Source: PNC22 sp035654175 (GTDB lineage: Bacteria; Planctomycetota; Phycisphaerae; Phycisphaerales; UBA1924). Taken from it: a stretch of 19,006 nucleotides of DNA. Below, piece after piece: positions 1 through 8,545 of this stretch. The notes below the pieces were generated by a model. That model did not search any database and was not told the DNA's origin. It was given only the letters and a program-made list of their open reading frames with translations. The stretch lies in NCBI GenBank assembly GCA_035654175.1, contig DASRXL010000225.1:1-19006 (forward strand), read 5' to 3'. The position numbers and the translations under genes are program-made. Within the stretch, counting starts at the first letter, position 1; the number at the start of each line of letters is the position of its first letter.

Positions 1-1
1 C

Positions 2-445
2 GGCGAACAGACCGGCCTCTTTGGTGCGGACGAAAGCGGGCCCGCGCGCGACCGCACCGACGCGATGATCGTGCGTGCGTACGAGCGCGCCGGACGCACG
101 CTCGACGACCTGCCCTACACCCGCGAGTGGTCGGCGCTGTACGACGACGTGCGCGACGCGACGCACCTGCGCGAGCGCGAGGTCTTCCACCGCCTGCACA
201 ACCTGCGCAAGGCCGGAAAGCTCCCGCGCATGGGCCGCGCGGCTTCGACCCCGCCCCGGATCGAACCGGCCGAGGAGCAGCAGCTCGCCGCGATGGTGAC
301 GCAGGCCGTCGGCACCCTCGGCCAGCGCGACCAGCTCCCCTTCACCCCCGAGTTCGACAGGCTGGTGATCGAGTTCAACGCCGCGACCGGCCGCGGCCTC
401 GAACCCCACGACGTGTGGCGGCTGATCGCGAAGCTGGCGAAGTAG
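2..445 (+). CDS. Conserved protein of unknown function, 3' part only
   Basis: The frame is open to the left edge of the window, so the start is missing and 147 residues are visible. An ATG at 65 could be an internal Met or a late start; the reading GEQTGLFGADESGPARDRTD before it looks coding, so I favour a truncated gene. I do not recognise a named family. The visible part contains two similar modules of about 40 residues. The first begins DDLPYTREWSALYDD and ends VFHRLHNLRKAGK; the second begins DQLPFTPEFDRLVIEF and ends VWRLIAKLAK. Each has an LP[YF]T.E[WF] opening and a basic helical end, which suggests a duplicated small helical fold, possibly nucleic-acid binding because of the basic ends. 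That function is a guess. It is convergent with the transporter gene ending at 842. Confidence 0.75.
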   Translation, partial: GEQTGLFGADESGPARDRTDAMIVRAYERAGRTLDDLPYTREWSALYDDVRDATHLREREVFHRLHNLRKAGKLPRMGRAASTPPRIEPAEEQQLAAMVTQAVGTLGQRDQLPFTPEFDRLVIEFNAATGRGLEPHDVWRLIAKLAK

Positions 446-475
446 CCCGTGTCTGGTCTCCTCGCCTCTACGAGC

Positions 476-493
476 CCCGAGCGCAAGCTCGGG
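476..493. repeat. Hairpin with GCAA loop
   Basis: cccgagc, loop gcaa, gctcggg: a perfect 7-bp stem 31 bp after the stop of the first gene. Read as RNA on the plus strand the loop is a GNRA tetraloop. No T-tract follows, so it is not a classical terminator. It lies just outside the 497-523 repeat and may belong to the same repeat unit. Confidence 0.55.
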
Positions 494-496
494 TCC

Positions 497-523
497 GGGT
501 ACCCCGCCCCTCCGGGGCGGCTC
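497..523 (+). repeat. 27-bp inverted repeat, left copy (TCC-triloop hairpin)
   Basis: This copy is the exact reverse complement of 811-837 over 27 bp. Within it 504-520 is itself a hairpin: ccgcccc, loop tcc, ggggcgg. The same architecture (6-7 bp stem, GGA/TCC three-base loop) recurs four times around the transposase at 13810-14519, which suggests a REP-like family. Confidence 0.75.
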
Positions 524-588
524 CTTCTCCTTCCTCTTCTCCCTCGCCTCCTTTGTCCGCCGCGCCGAGTGGTATCCCGAAGGAGGAT

Positions 589-642
589 TGAACTCGAAGA
601 AGGCATCAAGACACAAGGCATCGAGGCATCGAGTAGGCTGAG
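589..642 (+). repeat. Short tandem/dispersed repeat of the unit ggcatcga
   Basis: aggcatcaag (601-610) is followed by two abutting copies of ggcatcga (617-624 and 625-632) within a purine-rich stretch. From memory, sequences of this kind recur in intergenic DNA of planctomycetes and give spurious translations. I can only show the local repetition here. Confidence 0.4.
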
Positions 643-810
643 GTTGTGAGCGTCGGGCGCACACAGCAGGACCCGCAATCATCGACGATCGCGGCGTGAC
701 TCCGCGATTGTGCGGCTGCGCGAGCTCGGCGCAGATGCTTCCTGAGCGGGAGCTTTGCGAGCGGGCGCGCGTGAAGAGCAGGAGGCTGGATGGAAGAAGA
801 AGTAGGCCAA

Positions 811-837
811 GAGCCGCCCCGGAGGGGCGGGGTACCC
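811..837 (-). repeat. 27-bp inverted repeat, right copy (GGA-triloop hairpin)
   Basis: Exact reverse complement of 497-523. The hairpin is 814-830: ccgcccc, loop gga, ggggcgg. It ends five bases before the stop codon of the transporter gene (842), so it also lies directly at the 3' end of that minus-strand transcript and could stabilise or terminate it. No strong T-run follows on the minus strand. Confidence 0.75.
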
Positions 838-841
838 TCCC

Positions 842-2200
842 CTACGCGCCCGTCGCCACGGGCGGGGCCTCGTCCGGCTCGCGCAATGCCCCAGCCCGCC
901 GCTCCATCCGCCCCAGCACCACCCCCACCACCGCCCACACCAGCGCGGCAGGTATCGCGATCCACACCAGCGGGACGCTCACGGCCGCGAGCCACCTAGG
1001 CACCCACGCCGCGAGCTGGTCGCCGCCGCGGTAGATGAAGGTGTCGATGAATGGCTTGGATTTGTACTTGGCGTCGGCCCCGAGCGGCGCGAAGAGCATC
1101 TCGCGCACCGGGCGGGCGACCGCGTAGTGCAGGCCGCGCCGGGCCACCTGGAACGCCACGATCATCCACACCACCGGCGCGATCCACAGCCCTATGAACC
1201 CGGCGAGCACGACGGTCGGAAGGATCGCGAGCGTCCAGCCGATCCCGAGCCAGCGGACGAGCCTCGCCGTGAAGAAGCCCTGCACCAGCAGCGTCGCGAC
1301 GTTGGCCAGCATGTCGATGAGCGCGAATACCCGGGTCCGCTCCGCCTCGTCCACGATCGCCTGGTCGATGATCCGGCCCTGCTCCATGTAGAGAAACGTG
1401 GCTGTCACCGTGGTGATCAGCAGGTAAAGCGCGATCGTCGCCATGTACGGCGACCGGGCGATGAGCCGCAGGCCCTCGAGGACCCGCGCGGAGGGTTCTC
1501 GCCCCGCCGGCGCGTCCGCCGCCCCGCTCGCGCCCTCGCGCCGCTCGTCGAGCCGCTCGCTCTGGCTCCTCGCCAGCGCCCTCATCGCCTGCGTCGCCAC
1601 CTCCAGCAGCGCCAGCGAGCCCACCATCATCACCGCCGGATTCACGTGCTCCGCCAGCGTCCACACCAGCCCCGAGCCGCAGATCGCCCCGATCGTGCCG
1701 CCCACGCCGACGACGCCGAACAGCCGCTTGGTCTGCTCAGGCCGGAACACGTCCGCAAGGAACGCCCAGAAGACCGAGATCACGAACAGGTTGAACACGC
1801 TCAGCCAGACGTAGAAGCAGTACCCGACCCACACCCGCTTCCCCTCGGGCACCGCGAACAGCAGCGCCACGAACACCAGCAGGTTGACCGCGAAGAACCG
1901 CTGCGCCAGCGGGATGAACCGCCGGCGCGGCCAGCGCGACGCCACCCACGCGAACAGCATGTTCGCGGGGATCATCGCGATCAGCGTCGCGGTGAAGAGC
2001 CACGGCAGGTCGTCCCACCCGCGCGCGATCCCCATCGTCTCGCGGATCGGGCGCAGCATGTAGTACGACATCAGCAGGCTGAAGAAGTACAGCCACGCGA
2101 GCACGAGCGGCTTCCACTCGCCGGGCTCCACGTACACGCCCCGGCGCGAGAGCCACGCCAGCACGCCCCCCCTCGCGTCCGTACGATCGCCCTCGCTCAC
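842..2200 (-). CDS. MFS-type membrane transporter, ATP/ADP-carrier (TLC) like
   Basis: 452 residues with many hydrophobic segments spread over the whole length, as expected for about twelve membrane helices in the inner membrane. The N-terminal signature SYYMLRPIRETMGIARGWD and the following LPWLFTATL and the basic loop SRWPRRRFIPL resemble the nucleotide-carrier-like branch of the major facilitator superfamily (TLC / NTP-NDP exchangers), at a length slightly under the roughly 500 residues of that family. The substrate cannot be read from sequence; bacteria that are not intracellular carry such homologues with unknown cargo. The start is GTG at 2200, chosen because a strong gggagggg ribosome site lies five bases upstream. 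It is divergent from the epimerase gene, sharing the 148-bp region with the 2245-2283 palindrome, and its stop abuts the 811-837 hairpin. A GARR..-type polar stretch around residues 200-240 is probably the central cytoplasmic loop. Confidence 0.85.
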   Translation of the reverse strand: MSEGDRTDARGGVLAWLSRRGVYVEPGEWKPLVLAWLYFFSLLMSYYMLRPIRETMGIARGWDDLPWLFTATLIAMIPANMLFAWVASRWPRRRFIPLAQRFFAVNLLVFVALLFAVPEGKRVWVGYCFYVWLSVFNLFVISVFWAFLADVFRPEQTKRLFGVVGVGGTIGAICGSGLVWTLAEHVNPAVMMVGSLALLEVATQAMRALARSQSERLDERREGASGAADAPAGREPSARVLEGLRLIARSPYMATIALYLLITTVTATFLYMEQGRIIDQAIVDEAERTRVFALIDMLANVATLLVQGFFTARLVRWLGIGWTLAILPTVVLAGFIGLWIAPVVWMIVAFQVARRGLHYAVARPVREMLFAPLGADAKYKSKPFIDTFIYRGGDQLAAWVPRWLAAVSVPLVWIAIPAALVWAVVGVVLGRMERRAGALREPDEAPPVATGA

Positions 2201-2244
2201 GCACCCCTCCCTTGCACGCCCAGCCTACCGCCCCCGCCCGTTCG

Positions 2245-2283
2245 GGTTGCGGCCTCCCCCCGATCGGGGGAACAATCGCAACC
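2245..2283. promoter_or_regulatory. Nested palindrome between divergent genes
   Basis: A perfect 14-bp palindrome, cccccgatcggggg (2257-2270), sits inside a second pair of 7-bp arms, ggttgcg (2245-2251) and cgcaacc (2277-2283). It lies 45 bp from the transporter start and 66 bp from the epimerase start, where an operator or a leader hairpin for either gene would be. No regulator is linked by evidence. Confidence 0.45.
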
Positions 2284-2348
2284 GCCCCCGCGCGCCCGTG
2301 GTACACGGTGCCCGGAGGGGACGACACCACCCCACGGAGACCTCCCGA

Positions 2349-3590
2349 ATGCACGCCACACGTCGCGACTTCCTCGCCGCCGCCGCCGGCAGCGCCGCCG
2401 CGCTCGCCCTCACGCCCTACGCGGCGTACGCGCGCCTCGGCCGCGCCGGCGCTCCCCTGCGCATCCTCGTCCTGGGCGGCACGGGGTTCCTCGGGCCGCA
2501 CTGCATCGAGGCATGCCTCGCCCGGGGCCACCACGTCACCACCTTCAACCGCGGCAAGACCGAGAAGCGCACCGGCCACACCTTCGAGGACCAGGCCAAC
2601 GTCACCAAGCTCCACGGCAACCGCGACCCGGAGAAGGCCGCCGAGGAGACCGAGCCCGAGGGCCCCGACAATCCCAAGGGCCTCGCCCAGCTCGCCGAGG
2701 GCGAGTGGGACGCGGTGATCGACACCTCCGGCTACTACCCCCGCATCGTGCGGGCGTCCGCCGAGCTGCTCGCGCCCCGGGTCGGCCAGTACGTCTTCAT
2801 CTCCAGCCTCTCGGCATACGGCGACAACTCCACGCCCGGCGACGACGAGACCGCCGCCGTGGGCACCATGGAGGATCCCACCGTCGAGAACATGGGCGAT
2901 CAGTTCCAGAACTACGGCCCGCTCAAGGCGCTCTGCGAGCAGGCCGCGGAGGCGGCATTCCCGGGGCGCACCACCAACGTCCGCCCCGGCTACATCGTCG
3001 GCCCCGGCGACCCGACCGACCGGTTCACCTACTGGCCGCTCCGCATCGCGCGGGGCGGCGAGGTGCTCGCGCCCGGCGCCGCGACCGACCCGGTCATGTG
3101 GATCGACGTGCGCGACCTCGCCGAGTGGATCGTGCTGGCGATCGAGCAGAAGCACGTGGGCTTCTTCAACGCCATCGGCCCCGAGGGCGGCTCGACCATG
3201 GGCGCCATGCTCGACGCCTGCAAGAAGGCGTCGGAGCAGGACCCCGCGCTCACGTGGGTGCCCGCCGAGTTCCTCGAGAGCCAGCAGGTCTCTCTGCCCA
3301 TCTGGGTGCCGGCCGAGGGCGAGTACGCGGGGTTCCACACGCGCTCGAACGCGAAGGCCGTCGCCGCGGGCATGACCTTCCGCGACCCGGTCCTCACCTG
3401 CCGCGACACCCTCGATTGGTTCCCGAAGGAGCTCGAGCGGCGCATCCGCGTGACCGGCGAGATGATGGCCGAGGCCGAGAAGGCCGGCAAGCCGGCCCCG
3501 CAGATGGGCGACCCGACCCAGCTCCGCGCCGGCATCCCGCCGGAGCGCGAGGCCGAAGTGCTCGAGGCGTGGCGCAAGCAGCAGGGCTGA
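2349..3590 (+). CDS. Tat-exported NAD-dependent epimerase/dehydratase (extended SDR)
   Basis: 413 residues. The N-terminus MHATRRDFLAAAAGS is a twin-arginine signal (RRDFLA, residues 5-10, then a hydrophobic stretch to about 28), so the enzyme is probably exported folded with its cofactor. A Rossmann nucleotide site GGTGFLG is at 43-49, the ISSLSAYGD strand and catalytic Ser/Thr region at 151-159, and YGPLK (Tyr189, Lys193) is the YxxxK active-site pair of short-chain dehydrogenases. This is the NAD-dependent epimerase/dehydratase family; the sugar or other substrate is unknown. The start at 2349 is chosen over an upstream in-frame ATG at 2247 because ggaga lies eight bases before it and the Tat signal begins there. 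A terminator follows at 3634. Export of an SDR protein is unusual but recurs among planctomycetes to my knowledge. Confidence 0.88.
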   Translation: MHATRRDFLAAAAGSAAALALTPYAAYARLGRAGAPLRILVLGGTGFLGPHCIEACLARGHHVTTFNRGKTEKRTGHTFEDQANVTKLHGNRDPEKAAEETEPEGPDNPKGLAQLAEGEWDAVIDTSGYYPRIVRASAELLAPRVGQYVFISSLSAYGDNSTPGDDETAAVGTMEDPTVENMGDQFQNYGPLKALCEQAAEAAFPGRTTNVRPGYIVGPGDPTDRFTYWPLRIARGGEVLAPGAATDPVMWIDVRDLAEWIVLAIEQKHVGFFNAIGPEGGSTMGAMLDACKKASEQDPALTWVPAEFLESQQVSLPIWVPAEGEYAGFHTRSNAKAVAAGMTFRDPVLTCRDTLDWFPKELERRIRVTGEMMAEAEKAGKPAPQMGDPTQLRAGIPPEREAEVLEAWRKQQG

Positions 3591-3633
3591 CCCGGTCGGG
3601 CCGACGTCCGAGAGTTGATCCCCCGGCATACGG

Positions 3634-3664
3634 AGCCCCTCGCGTCCAGGCGCGAGGGGCTTTC
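3634..3664 (+). terminator. Rho-independent terminator after the epimerase gene
   Basis: An 11-bp stem (agcccctcgcg, 3634-3644, with cgcgaggggct, 3651-3661) closes a six-base loop tccagg and is followed by ttctcc. It lies 43 bp after the epimerase stop. Confidence 0.85.
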
Positions 3665-3797
3665 TCCTTGCGCCGGCGCCCGCGCCGGCCCCGCGTCCGT
3701 CAAATTCCACACGCGAATGGTGGCCATTGGCCGGCCCTGGGGTACTTTCCAACTCGAAGGCTGTCTCCGGCTCCACGCACGCGCAGATGCGCGGGAG

Positions 3798-3819
3798 CGA
3801 TGCGGTCGACGTCGCATCG
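3798..3819 (+). promoter_or_regulatory. Hairpin in the leader of the secreted-protein gene
   Basis: cgatgcg (3798-3804), loop gtcgacgt, cgcatcg (3813-3819): a 7-bp stem about 57 bp before the start at 3876. It may be part of the 5' untranslated region. The rest of 3665-3875 shows no gene and no clear promoter hexamers. Confidence 0.35.
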
Positions 3820-3875
3820 TGCGCGGTTTGTACGTGTTCGGAGGGGATGTGTCGCGGCCGAAGAGGAGTCTTGCG

Positions 3876-4583
3876 ATGCGCACAGAGAGAACGTTCGCCC
3901 TGATCACGACCACCCTCGGCCTGCTCGCGCCGGTCGCCCTGGCGCAGGACTACGGCGACGGCCGCGCCGATGGCGACGCCATCCGCGACAGCTCGGAGGC
4001 CACCGTGCGTCTGGTCGGCTTCGCCGGCGGCGCCTGGCGCACTCTCAACTCCGACGGGCACACCTCGATCCCGGTCAGCTCATTCGCGAATCAGCAGTTC
4101 TACACCATCGGGCAGGTCGAGGTGGACAGCGGCGCGACCGACACCGTCGAGGCCGGGTGGTGGGAGATCGCCCTGCCCACCGAGCGGTTCGTGCAGGTGG
4201 TCTTCCGCTCGGAGAACGGCGGGCAGTTCGTGCCGTTCAACGCCAAGCTCAACGGCCAGACCGTGCAGGCCTACACCTACGAGATGGGCGGCGACGGCGA
4301 CGGAATCGACTTCCTCCCCTGGGTCACCTCGGTGCTCTGGGACGAGCTCACCGTGTCCTACAGCTCCGACGGGGGACAGACCGTGTACTCCGATCCGACG
4401 ATCCACGACCCGATCGGCGCCTCGGCCTGGGACGGCACCGACAGCGAGCACCTCGGCCTCGCGTTCCCGGGCGACGGCGTGAACTGGATGCAGGTGACCT
4501 ACAAGTTCGAGGCGATCCCGGCGCCCGCATCCGCCGTGGCGCTGCTCGTCCCCGGCGGGCTCCTGCTGCGGCGCAGGCGCTGA
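3876..4583 (+). CDS. Secreted protein with PEP-CTERM-like sorting tail
   Basis: 235 residues. The start at 3876 is supported by aagaggag about seven bases upstream; the frame stays open back to 3615, but the residues before 3876 do not look like a protein. Residues 1-23 (MRTERTFALITTTLGLLAPVALA, cut after ALA) form a signal peptide. The body is acidic and rich in Gly, Asp, Thr and aromatic residues, as in a beta-rich surface protein. The C-terminus has AIPAPASAVALLVPGG followed by LLLRRRR: a Pro-containing motif, a hydrophobic helix and a terminal Arg cluster, the tripartite layout of PEP-CTERM/exosortase signals, here with PAP instead of PEP. It is probably anchored to or released from the cell surface after exosortase-like processing. 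I cannot assign a binding or catalytic role. It stands alone, bracketed by two terminators. Confidence 0.8.
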   Translation: MRTERTFALITTTLGLLAPVALAQDYGDGRADGDAIRDSSEATVRLVGFAGGAWRTLNSDGHTSIPVSSFANQQFYTIGQVEVDSGATDTVEAGWWEIALPTERFVQVVFRSENGGQFVPFNAKLNGQTVQAYTYEMGGDGDGIDFLPWVTSVLWDELTVSYSSDGGQTVYSDPTIHDPIGASAWDGTDSEHLGLAFPGDGVNWMQVTYKFEAIPAPASAVALLVPGGLLLRRRR

Positions 4584-4609
4584 CCCCCCGCACCAGACGA
4601 CTTCACCCC

Positions 4610-4646
4610 CGCGGGCCCGCTCTCACAGGCGGGCCCGCGTGTCTTT
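4610..4646 (+). terminator. Rho-independent terminator after the secreted protein
   Basis: An 11-bp stem cgcgggcccgc (4610-4620) pairs with gcgggcccgcg (4629-4639) around the loop tctcacag, followed by tgtcttt. It lies between the PEP-CTERM-like gene and the BamD-like gene. Confidence 0.85.
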
Positions 4647-4690
4647 GGCCGGCTCCCGCCCGCCGCTCCGCGCGCCGCTAAGCTGGGAGC

Positions 4691-5749
4691 ATGCCTTCCC
4701 GCTTCACGCTTCCGATCCTGGCGCTCGCCGTCGTCTTCGGCCGCCCGGCCGCGGCCCAGCAGACGACCTACGAGCTCGACGCCGAGGAGGGCGTCTGGGT
4801 CGCTTCGGAGGCTCCGGAGCCCGGGACCGACGCGTGGGTCATCGCCGAGGCGCGGCGCGCACTCGCCGCCGACAAGCCGGCCGAGGCCGACGCGGCGCTC
4901 TCGGACTGGCTCAGAACCCACCAGCGGACCGACAGCCCGTGGCTCGCCGAGGCTTACATGCTGCGGGGCGACGCCCGGGTCGCCCGGGGCAGCGAGTACA
5001 AGGCCCTCTACGACTACGAGACCGTGGCGAAGGACTTCACGAGCTCCGAGGTGTTCCTCCCGACGCTCGAGAGGGAGATGCGCGTCGCGAGGATGTATCT
5101 CGGCGGCCTGCGCAAGAAGTTCCTCGGGCTGCGCATCGAGAACGCCACCCCGATCGGCATCGAGCTCATGATGCGCGTCCAGGAGCGGGCGCCCGGCAGC
5201 CAGCTCGCCGAGACCGCCGCCATCGAGCTCGCCGACCACTTCTACCGCGTCCGCGACCTTGAGCTCGCCGCCGAGATGTACTCGATCTTCCTGATCAACT
5301 ACCCGCAGAGCGAGCACCGCCTCCACGCGATGCTCCGCCAGATCTACGCCAATGTCGGGCGCTTCAAGGGCCCGAGGTACGACGCCTCCACGCTCGTGGA
5401 GGCCCGCGCCCTCATCCGCCAGTTCGAGGCGGAGTTCCCCCAGCAGGCCGAGGAGCTCGGCATCACCGAGGCCCTCATCGCCCGCCTGGACGAATCCACC
5501 GCCGCGCAGATGCTCGCCTCCGCCGAGTGGTACCTGCGCCGTGGCGACGAGGTCTCCGCACGGTTCATCCTCCGCCGGCTCGTCGTGCGCCACGACGGCA
5601 CCGTCGCCGCCGCCGCGGGACGCGACATCCTCGACGCGCACGAGTGGGAATACACACCCCCCGAGCCGTTCCCGCCCGGGCTGTCCGAACCTGCGCCCGC
5701 CGAGGAGGCGCCTTCCCCCGAAACCCCCGGAAGCGAGGTGGGGCGATGA
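4691..5749 (+). CDS. BamD-like periplasmic TPR protein
   Basis: 352 residues. Residues 1-22 form a signal peptide (hydrophobic core LPILALAVVFG, cut near AAA-QQ). Helical repeats cover about 45-310, with TPR-like segments such as ADHFYRVRDLELAAEMYSIF (181-200) followed by LINYPQSEHR, a pattern typical of BamD, the outer-membrane protein assembly factor. Helices continue to ILDAHEWEY and a Pro/Glu-rich tail ends the protein. Unlike typical BamD it shows no lipobox cysteine after the signal peptide, so it may be a soluble periplasmic protein or held by partners. A gggag ribosome site lies just upstream. Its stop overlaps the lptE start (ATGA), so the two are translationally coupled and together point to outer-membrane biogenesis. 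A general TPR scaffold is the alternative. Confidence 0.75.
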   Translation: MPSRFTLPILALAVVFGRPAAAQQTTYELDAEEGVWVASEAPEPGTDAWVIAEARRALAADKPAEADAALSDWLRTHQRTDSPWLAEAYMLRGDARVARGSEYKALYDYETVAKDFTSSEVFLPTLEREMRVARMYLGGLRKKFLGLRIENATPIGIELMMRVQERAPGSQLAETAAIELADHFYRVRDLELAAEMYSIFLINYPQSEHRLHAMLRQIYANVGRFKGPRYDASTLVEARALIRQFEAEFPQQAEELGITEALIARLDESTAAQMLASAEWYLRRGDEVSARFILRRLVVRHDGTVAAAAGRDILDAHEWEYTPPEPFPPGLSEPAPAEEAPSPETPGSEVGR

Positions 5750-6282
5750 CCAAGCCGACGGCCTCTTCCAGAGCCGCCGCCCTCGCGGCGATCGGCTTGG
5801 CCGTGTGCCTCGCCGGCTGCTCCGCCGACCCGACCCGCGGCTATTCGTTCAGTTCGACCTTCGACCACACGGCCCACACCGTCGCGGTGCCGATCTTCGC
5901 CAACGAGACCTATGCCTCCGGGCTTGAGGTGCGGCTCACCGAGGCGATCATCGCCGAAATCCAGCGGACGACCCCCTGGCGGGTGGTCGGCGCCGAGAGC
6001 GCCGCCACGACCCTCCAGGGAAGCATCGAGGAGGTGGAGATGACCCGCCTCTCCCGGCAGCGGAACACCGGGCTCGTCCAGGAGCAGGCGCTCCGCGTGA
6101 CGGTGAGCTTCGACTGGATCGACAACCGGTCGGGCCGGACCACCGTCAGCCGGCGCCGATTCTCGTCCGTCGCCTCGTTCGTGCCGCACCACGGCGTCGG
6201 CGAGCCCATCGAGATCGGTGAGAGCGGCGCCGTGCGCGAGCTGGCGCGGGACATCGTCGCGGAACTCCGGTCAGATTGGTGA
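5746..6282 (+). CDS. lptE: LPS-assembly lipoprotein LptE
   Basis: 178 residues. A lipoprotein signal ends in the lipobox LAGC (Cys25), so the protein is lipidated and probably anchored in the outer membrane. The segment GYSFSSTFDHTAHTVAVPIF followed by ANETY and LEVRLTEAIIAEIQRTTPW matches the LptE pattern (GY.F, VAVPIF.N.T, LTEA...EI...TP..VV), and the protein ends in the usual Trp. LptE plugs the LptD barrel that inserts lipopolysaccharide into the outer leaflet, so the organism probably makes LPS. The ATG at 5746 overlaps the stop of the BamD-like gene by four bases; the ggaag..aggtgggg stretch just before it serves as ribosome site. lptD is not in the window. Confidence 0.85.
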   Translation: MTKPTASSRAAALAAIGLAVCLAGCSADPTRGYSFSSTFDHTAHTVAVPIFANETYASGLEVRLTEAIIAEIQRTTPWRVVGAESAATTLQGSIEEVEMTRLSRQRNTGLVQEQALRVTVSFDWIDNRSGRTTVSRRRFSSVASFVPHHGVGEPIEIGESGAVRELARDIVAELRSDW

Positions 6283-6306
6283 ACAATTCGCGTTTGGACG
6301 GCGTTT

Positions 6307-6357
6307 GATTCCCTGACCCCGCGCGGGGTCGAGGGCATAGCCTTCGAGCAAGGAATC
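6307..6357 (+). promoter_or_regulatory. Candidate three-way-junction leader upstream of ftsH
   Basis: Outer arms gattcc (6307-6312) and ggaatc (6352-6357) enclose two hairpins. The first is gacccc, loop gcgc, ggggtc (6315-6330), which is also a perfect 16-bp palindrome. The second is 6331-6345 (gagggc, loop ata, gccttc, with one G-U pair). The structure lies between lptE and ftsH, 50 bp before the ftsH start. It could be a terminator-like element, an RNA leader or an mRNA-stability element. No T-run follows, which argues against plain termination. Confidence 0.4.
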
Positions 6358-6406
6358 CCGGGGCCATCGGAATCCCTCACCGACGAGTGCCGAAGTACCA
6401 CCGACG

Positions 6407-8488
<2,082 letters not shown>

Positions 8489-8510
8489 CCCCTTTTTCCA
8501 CGCAGGTCCA

Positions 8511-8545
8511 GCGAGCCCCGCGTCAGCAGCGGGGCTCGCCGCTTT
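8511..8545. terminator. Bidirectional terminator between ftsH and the amidotransferase gene
   Basis: An 11-bp stem gcgagccccgc (8511-8521) with gcggggctcgc (8529-8539), loop gtcagca, followed by cgcttta on the plus strand. On the minus strand the hairpin lies directly after the amidotransferase stop (8544-8546), and the sequence beyond it read on that strand contains a T-run (complement of cctttttcca upstream is A-rich), so termination is best supported for ftsH. Confidence 0.75.

Larger units (their letters stand above)
446..841. other. Convergent intergenic spacer rich in hairpins
   Basis: No convincing gene lies in this 396-bp spacer between two convergent genes. It holds a 7-bp hairpin with a GCAA loop (476-493), an inverted pair of 27-bp repeats (497-523 and 811-837), a short tandem of the unit ggcatcga near 601-633, and a 7-bp hairpin at 688-708 (atcgcgg, loop cgtgact, ccgcgat). 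The small open frames here are low-complexity and look spurious. Confidence 0.6.

Noticed and set aside
446..841. Possible CRISPR or tandem array in the first spacer
   Set aside because: The repeats are one inverted pair and an 8-bp tandem; there are no regularly spaced direct repeats with unique spacers.
1737..4061. Long minus-strand open frame (774 codons) antisense to the epimerase gene
   Set aside because: Gly/Ala/Arg-rich antisense reading typical of high-GC DNA, with no motif; the epimerase motifs on the plus strand are decisive.
1127..4681. Very long plus-strand open frame (1184 codons) across the transporter, epimerase and secreted-protein genes
   Set aside because: It is an out-of-frame shadow: composition is dominated by Arg, Pro, His and Ala, no domain is visible, and it contradicts three well-supported genes.
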